This document shows, one piece after another, positions 4,879 to 6,781 of a stretch of 6,781 nucleotides of DNA. The number at the start of each line of letters is the position of its first letter. The first letter of the stretch is position 1. The notes under the pieces were generated by a model. It was not told the origin of the DNA and did not search any database. It saw only the letters and a program-made list of their open reading frames with translations. This stretch comes from an uncultured Treponema sp. (GTDB lineage: Bacteria > Spirochaetota > Spirochaetia > Treponematales > Treponemataceae): NCBI GenBank assembly GCA_937885475.1, contig CAKZZR010000001.1, forward strand, positions 1 through 6,781, in the 5' to 3' direction. Position numbers and translations under genes: made by a program.

Positions 4879-6581
4879 TTTTTAGGCATGTCCAGCGGCT
4901 CTATCTCGGCAAAAATGGCGCGGCAGTTGTTCAGCGTCTCGCGGGCGGCCTTAAGGTTGTCGCGGAATTCGCGGTTCTGCCGCCCCTTTATGGTCATCAG
5001 GTTCTGAATCGTGTCGTAGTCGCGTACCTTTTCTTCAGAAAGAATTCCGTTCAGAACGCGGTCGATGGTGCGGCACGAGTCGCAGAATTTCACTTCCCAC
5101 AGGCGCACCGAGGATTCCGCGTTCACAATGAGCGAGTCGATGATATTCTGGTTTTTGAGCGTACGCACGTGCTCGTCAATTATTTTTGAAATCTGCTGCC
5201 CGATAGTTCCGCCTGGCGAAAGTGAATTTGAGAAGTCAAGGACGCTCTGGTTCACGTCTGAAAACATCGTCATTCCCTCAGAAAGCTCCGAACGGTTGTC
5301 GTTGTTCACAAAAACGCCCTCAAGAATCAAAGAATTCAGAACCTGAATGACGTCAAGGTATTTGTTGCGGGCAAACCATTCCAAAAAGCCTGCGGTCATC
5401 TCGCAATGGAACGGAATTCCGCCCCACAGCTTTGTCCACGGCCGGTAGGAAAGCTCCGGGAACTGCTCAAGCTCAAATTTTTCCTGAAGGACGCTCGTAA
5501 GCTGCTCCTTCTTTCTGTCACGCAGCCAGTCTGACCAGCGGGTGTCGAATACGACCTTCCATTCCTCCTTGAATTTGAGGAACCAATCCTCGCCGCCGCC
5601 CGCCTCAGACACCTGCCAGTCGTAGTCGTTGAACACGACCTTTCCGATTGATGCCATGGGAACGGTCGAGATGAACATCTGGAGCATGGAGATATTTGAC
5701 GCGGCCTTTGAAAGGAATTCCCGCATGGAATTTTCCATCTCGCCGCCGAGCTCAACGGCGGCTCCGCCCTTTCGCTGCGGGAATAGGAACAGGGCCTCAA
5801 GAGCCTCGTTATGAATTGATTTTGCGTCGCACAGCACGCCGGCAAAACGCGGAAAGTCCACGGTGGCGTTTGTGTACGGACAGGTGTAGTTTTCAGAAAC
5901 GATTGCCGTAAACTGCGTAAGAAAATGCGTGAACGGAAGCGAAGAGAACATGCGGAGCCATTGCAGGGACCGCACGGCGGCGTACAGCATTGCTTTTTCG
6001 TTGGGGTTGATGTCCTTAAGGATTGCTTCCATACGTTTAAGGAGTGAGGAACGCAGCTCTGCGCTCGGCTCGCGTGAAAATGGAATCTGGTAGGGGTCGG
6101 CTTCCTGGTTTATGCGCGCGGTGATTCCCGGTGCGATGAACGCGCCCAAAAAGACGTAGAATTTTCCCGGCTCGTCGTTCATTGCGCTTATGTACGGCTT
6201 GAAAAAGTCGGACACATTCTTAAGCTCCTTGAGCTTTTCATAGAAAAGGGAATGCAGCAGTTCGTTGGTAACGTCAAGAATGCCGGGGTGGTTTTTGTTG
6301 ATTCTTCGCGCAAGGTCTGCGATGAGGTCATCGTTGTACAGCTCCAGCTTCTGCTTTTTAGTGAACAGCGTGCGCACCCACAACAGAAACTGGTAGAAAA
6401 GTGATTCGTGGCGAAGCTTTATGTCGAGCGTGTAGCTGTCATTTTCCTCGCGTATCGGCTGAAGAATCGGCAGCTCCTTTTCTCTGTTCTGATTTATCTT
6501 TGCAAGCAGGAATTTGCGCTCCTCCGCGCTGATTCCTGCCACTAATTCGTCAAACGAACTCTTTCCATCCAGACTTTCCAT
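4875..6581 (-). CDS. Large spirochaete protein of unknown function (DUF5312-like)
   Basis: The 568-residue protein resembles, from memory, the DUF5312 family found in Treponema and other spirochaetes; I cannot assign a function. It begins MESLDGKSSFDELVAGIS. It has no signal peptide and no convincing membrane span, although LFYQFLLWVRTLF (61-73) is a strongly hydrophobic/aromatic patch that could touch a membrane or partner. Most of the chain looks helical. The middle is tryptophan-rich (GEDWFLKFKEEW, about 345, and YRPWTKLWGG), and the last 120 residues look like long charged helices. A single CxxC (Cys500/Cys503, FCDSC) lies near the C-terminus. Composition and length look like an intact gene. 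Its stop overlaps the YfiH start by 4 bases, so the two are probably one transcript. The ATG at 6581 has only a weak ribosome site and sits about 10 bases from a perfect TATAAT. Confidence 0.85.
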   Translation of the reverse strand: MESLDGKSSFDELVAGISAEERKFLLAKINQNREKELPILQPIREENDSYTLDIKLRHESLFYQFLLWVRTLFTKKQKLELYNDDLIADLARRINKNHPGILDVTNELLHSLFYEKLKELKNVSDFFKPYISAMNDEPGKFYVFLGAFIAPGITARINQEADPYQIPFSREPSAELRSSLLKRMEAILKDINPNEKAMLYAAVRSLQWLRMFSSLPFTHFLTQFTAIVSENYTCPYTNATVDFPRFAGVLCDAKSIHNEALEALFLFPQRKGGAAVELGGEMENSMREFLSKAASNISMLQMFISTVPMASIGKVVFNDYDWQVSEAGGGEDWFLKFKEEWKVVFDTRWSDWLRDRKKEQLTSVLQEKFELEQFPELSYRPWTKLWGGIPFHCEMTAGFLEWFARNKYLDVIQVLNSLILEGVFVNNDNRSELSEGMTMFSDVNQSVLDFSNSLSPGGTIGQQISKIIDEHVRTLKNQNIIDSLIVNAESSVRLWEVKFCDSCRTIDRVLNGILSEEKVRDYDTIQNLMTIKGRQNREFRDNLKAARETLNNCRAIFAEIEPLDMPKK

Positions 6582-6590
6582 ATTGCTCTG

Positions 6591-6619
6591 ATTATAAATG
6601 ATTTATGCCGTTCTTTCCA
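6591..6619 (-). promoter_or_regulatory. Candidate sigma-70 promoter for the DUF5312-yfiH unit
   Basis: Read on the minus strand, TGGAAA (6619-6614, 4 of 6 to TTGACA) is followed after 17 bases by a perfect TATAAT (6596-6591). Transcription would begin near 6584, only about 3 bases before the ATG at 6581, so the message would be nearly leaderless. This fits the absence of a strong Shine-Dalgarno. If instead the small ORF upstream is real and co-transcribed, this box could be incidental. Confidence 0.45.
6594..6606. repeat. 13-base palindrome overlapping the -10 box
   Basis: ATAAAT (6594-6599) and ATTTAT (6601-6606) form a perfect inverted repeat around one central G. It overlaps the TATAAT of the candidate promoter, a position where a repressor operator could act. 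It is AT-only and short, so chance is a serious alternative. Confidence 0.3.
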
Positions 6620-6740
6620 GCATAAAGCGATTGCCAGACGGAATAAGCCTTTGCTTCTGCGGGTGCAGGACAAACGCATTAATTCCGAACATATGAAACA
6701 GGAAAAGATTATAAAAAAATAGCTTCCAGTCGAAGTTCAT
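6603..6740 (-). CDS. Candidate 45-residue small ORF, unknown
   Basis: An ATG at 6740-6738 opens a 45-codon frame closing with TAA at 6605-6603, 21 bases before the DUF5312-like gene and on the same strand. The predicted peptide starts MNFDWKLFFYNLFLFHMF, aromatic and hydrophobic for its first ~25 residues, then becomes basic and polar (HPQKQRLIP...NRFMLERTA). That would suit a small membrane-associated or leader peptide. GAAGG directly abuts the ATG, too close to act as its ribosome site, and an in-frame TGA lies 6 bases upstream, so there is no longer form. It is not recognised as any family. It could equally be a chance frame in the 5' region of the downstream gene. Confidence 0.3.
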   Translation of the reverse strand: MNFDWKLFFYNLFLFHMFGINAFVLHPQKQRLIPSGNRFMLERTA

Positions 6741-6751
6741 CCTTCAAAACC

Positions 6752-6765
6752 GCAAGCTAGCTTGC
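6752..6765. terminator. Perfect 14-base palindrome, possible terminator hairpin
   Basis: GCAAGCTAGCTTGC is fully self-complementary and can fold as a 5-bp stem with a CTAG loop. Outer CAAAA (6745-6749) and TTTTG (6775-6779) can also pair across an interior loop. On the minus strand the hairpin is followed by GG then TTTT; on the plus strand a T5 run begins 8 bases later. It may end transcription from a gene right of the window, or be a DNA-binding site or dispersed repeat. Its role is undecided. Confidence 0.35.
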
Positions 6766-6781
6766 TACACGCATTTTTGCC

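Noticed and set aside
5396..5845. A 149-codon minus-strand frame inside the DUF5312-like gene
   Set aside because: It is an alternate frame of the large gene with Ser/Arg/Pro-rich, low-complexity content and no domain.
6694..6720. An 8-codon plus-strand ATG frame in the right intergenic region
   Set aside because: Too short, and with no ribosome site or context to support a peptide.
6582..6781. Possible tRNA, riboswitch or CRISPR repeat in the right-hand noncoding stretch
   Set aside because: No cloverleaf, no repeated unit and no recognisable aptamer core; only the palindromes and the small frame stand out.

Overview
The window reads as chromosomal DNA from a spirochaete, most likely a host-associated Treponema. 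The main pointer is the 568-residue protein at the right, which resembles a spirochaete-restricted family of unknown function (DUF5312, assigned from memory). The other genes are widespread bacterial families. By hand counts of sample stretches, G+C is about 45% on the left (1 to ~2785) and about 55-65% in much of the region from ~3440 to ~5000, so composition changes across the window.

Layout. (1) Positions 1-2785, plus strand: a tight, operon-like run. It holds the 3' end of an ABC transporter permease, its ATP-binding protein, a MATE-family multidrug/cation antiporter and a GNAT N-acetyltransferase. Junctions are 4-base ATGA overlaps or an 8-base gap. (2) 2763-3383, minus strand: a HAD-superfamily phosphatase-like hydrolase whose 3' end overlaps the acetyltransferase tail to tail. 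(3) 3453-3995, plus strand: a DUF436/TIGR01440 (YwlG-like, UPF0340) protein, divergent from the HAD gene across a 69-base spacer with a plausible promoter. (4) 4039-6581, minus strand: a two-gene unit, the DUF5312-like gene followed by a YfiH/PgeF (laccase-domain) gene, joined by another ATGA overlap. (5) 6582-6781: about 200 bases with no established gene. They contain a plausible sigma-70-type promoter for the minus-strand unit, a 45-codon candidate small ORF and a perfect 14-base palindrome.

How the genes may work together. The left run pairs nutrient uptake (ABC importer) with an efflux pump and an acetyltransferase. Export plus chemical modification of a toxic amine or drug is a reasonable inference but is unproven. 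The HAD and YfiH proteins are housekeeping or metabolite-repair type enzymes. YfiH is linked in other bacteria to peptidoglycan editing and purine nucleoside chemistry. DUF436 and DUF5312 proteins have no established role.

I see no CRISPR array, insertion sequence, tRNA, rRNA, phage gene or recognisable defence system. The least explained items are the DUF5312-like protein, its nearly leaderless promoter arrangement, the small ORF upstream of it, and the mismatch between the permease type and the ATPase type at the left edge.
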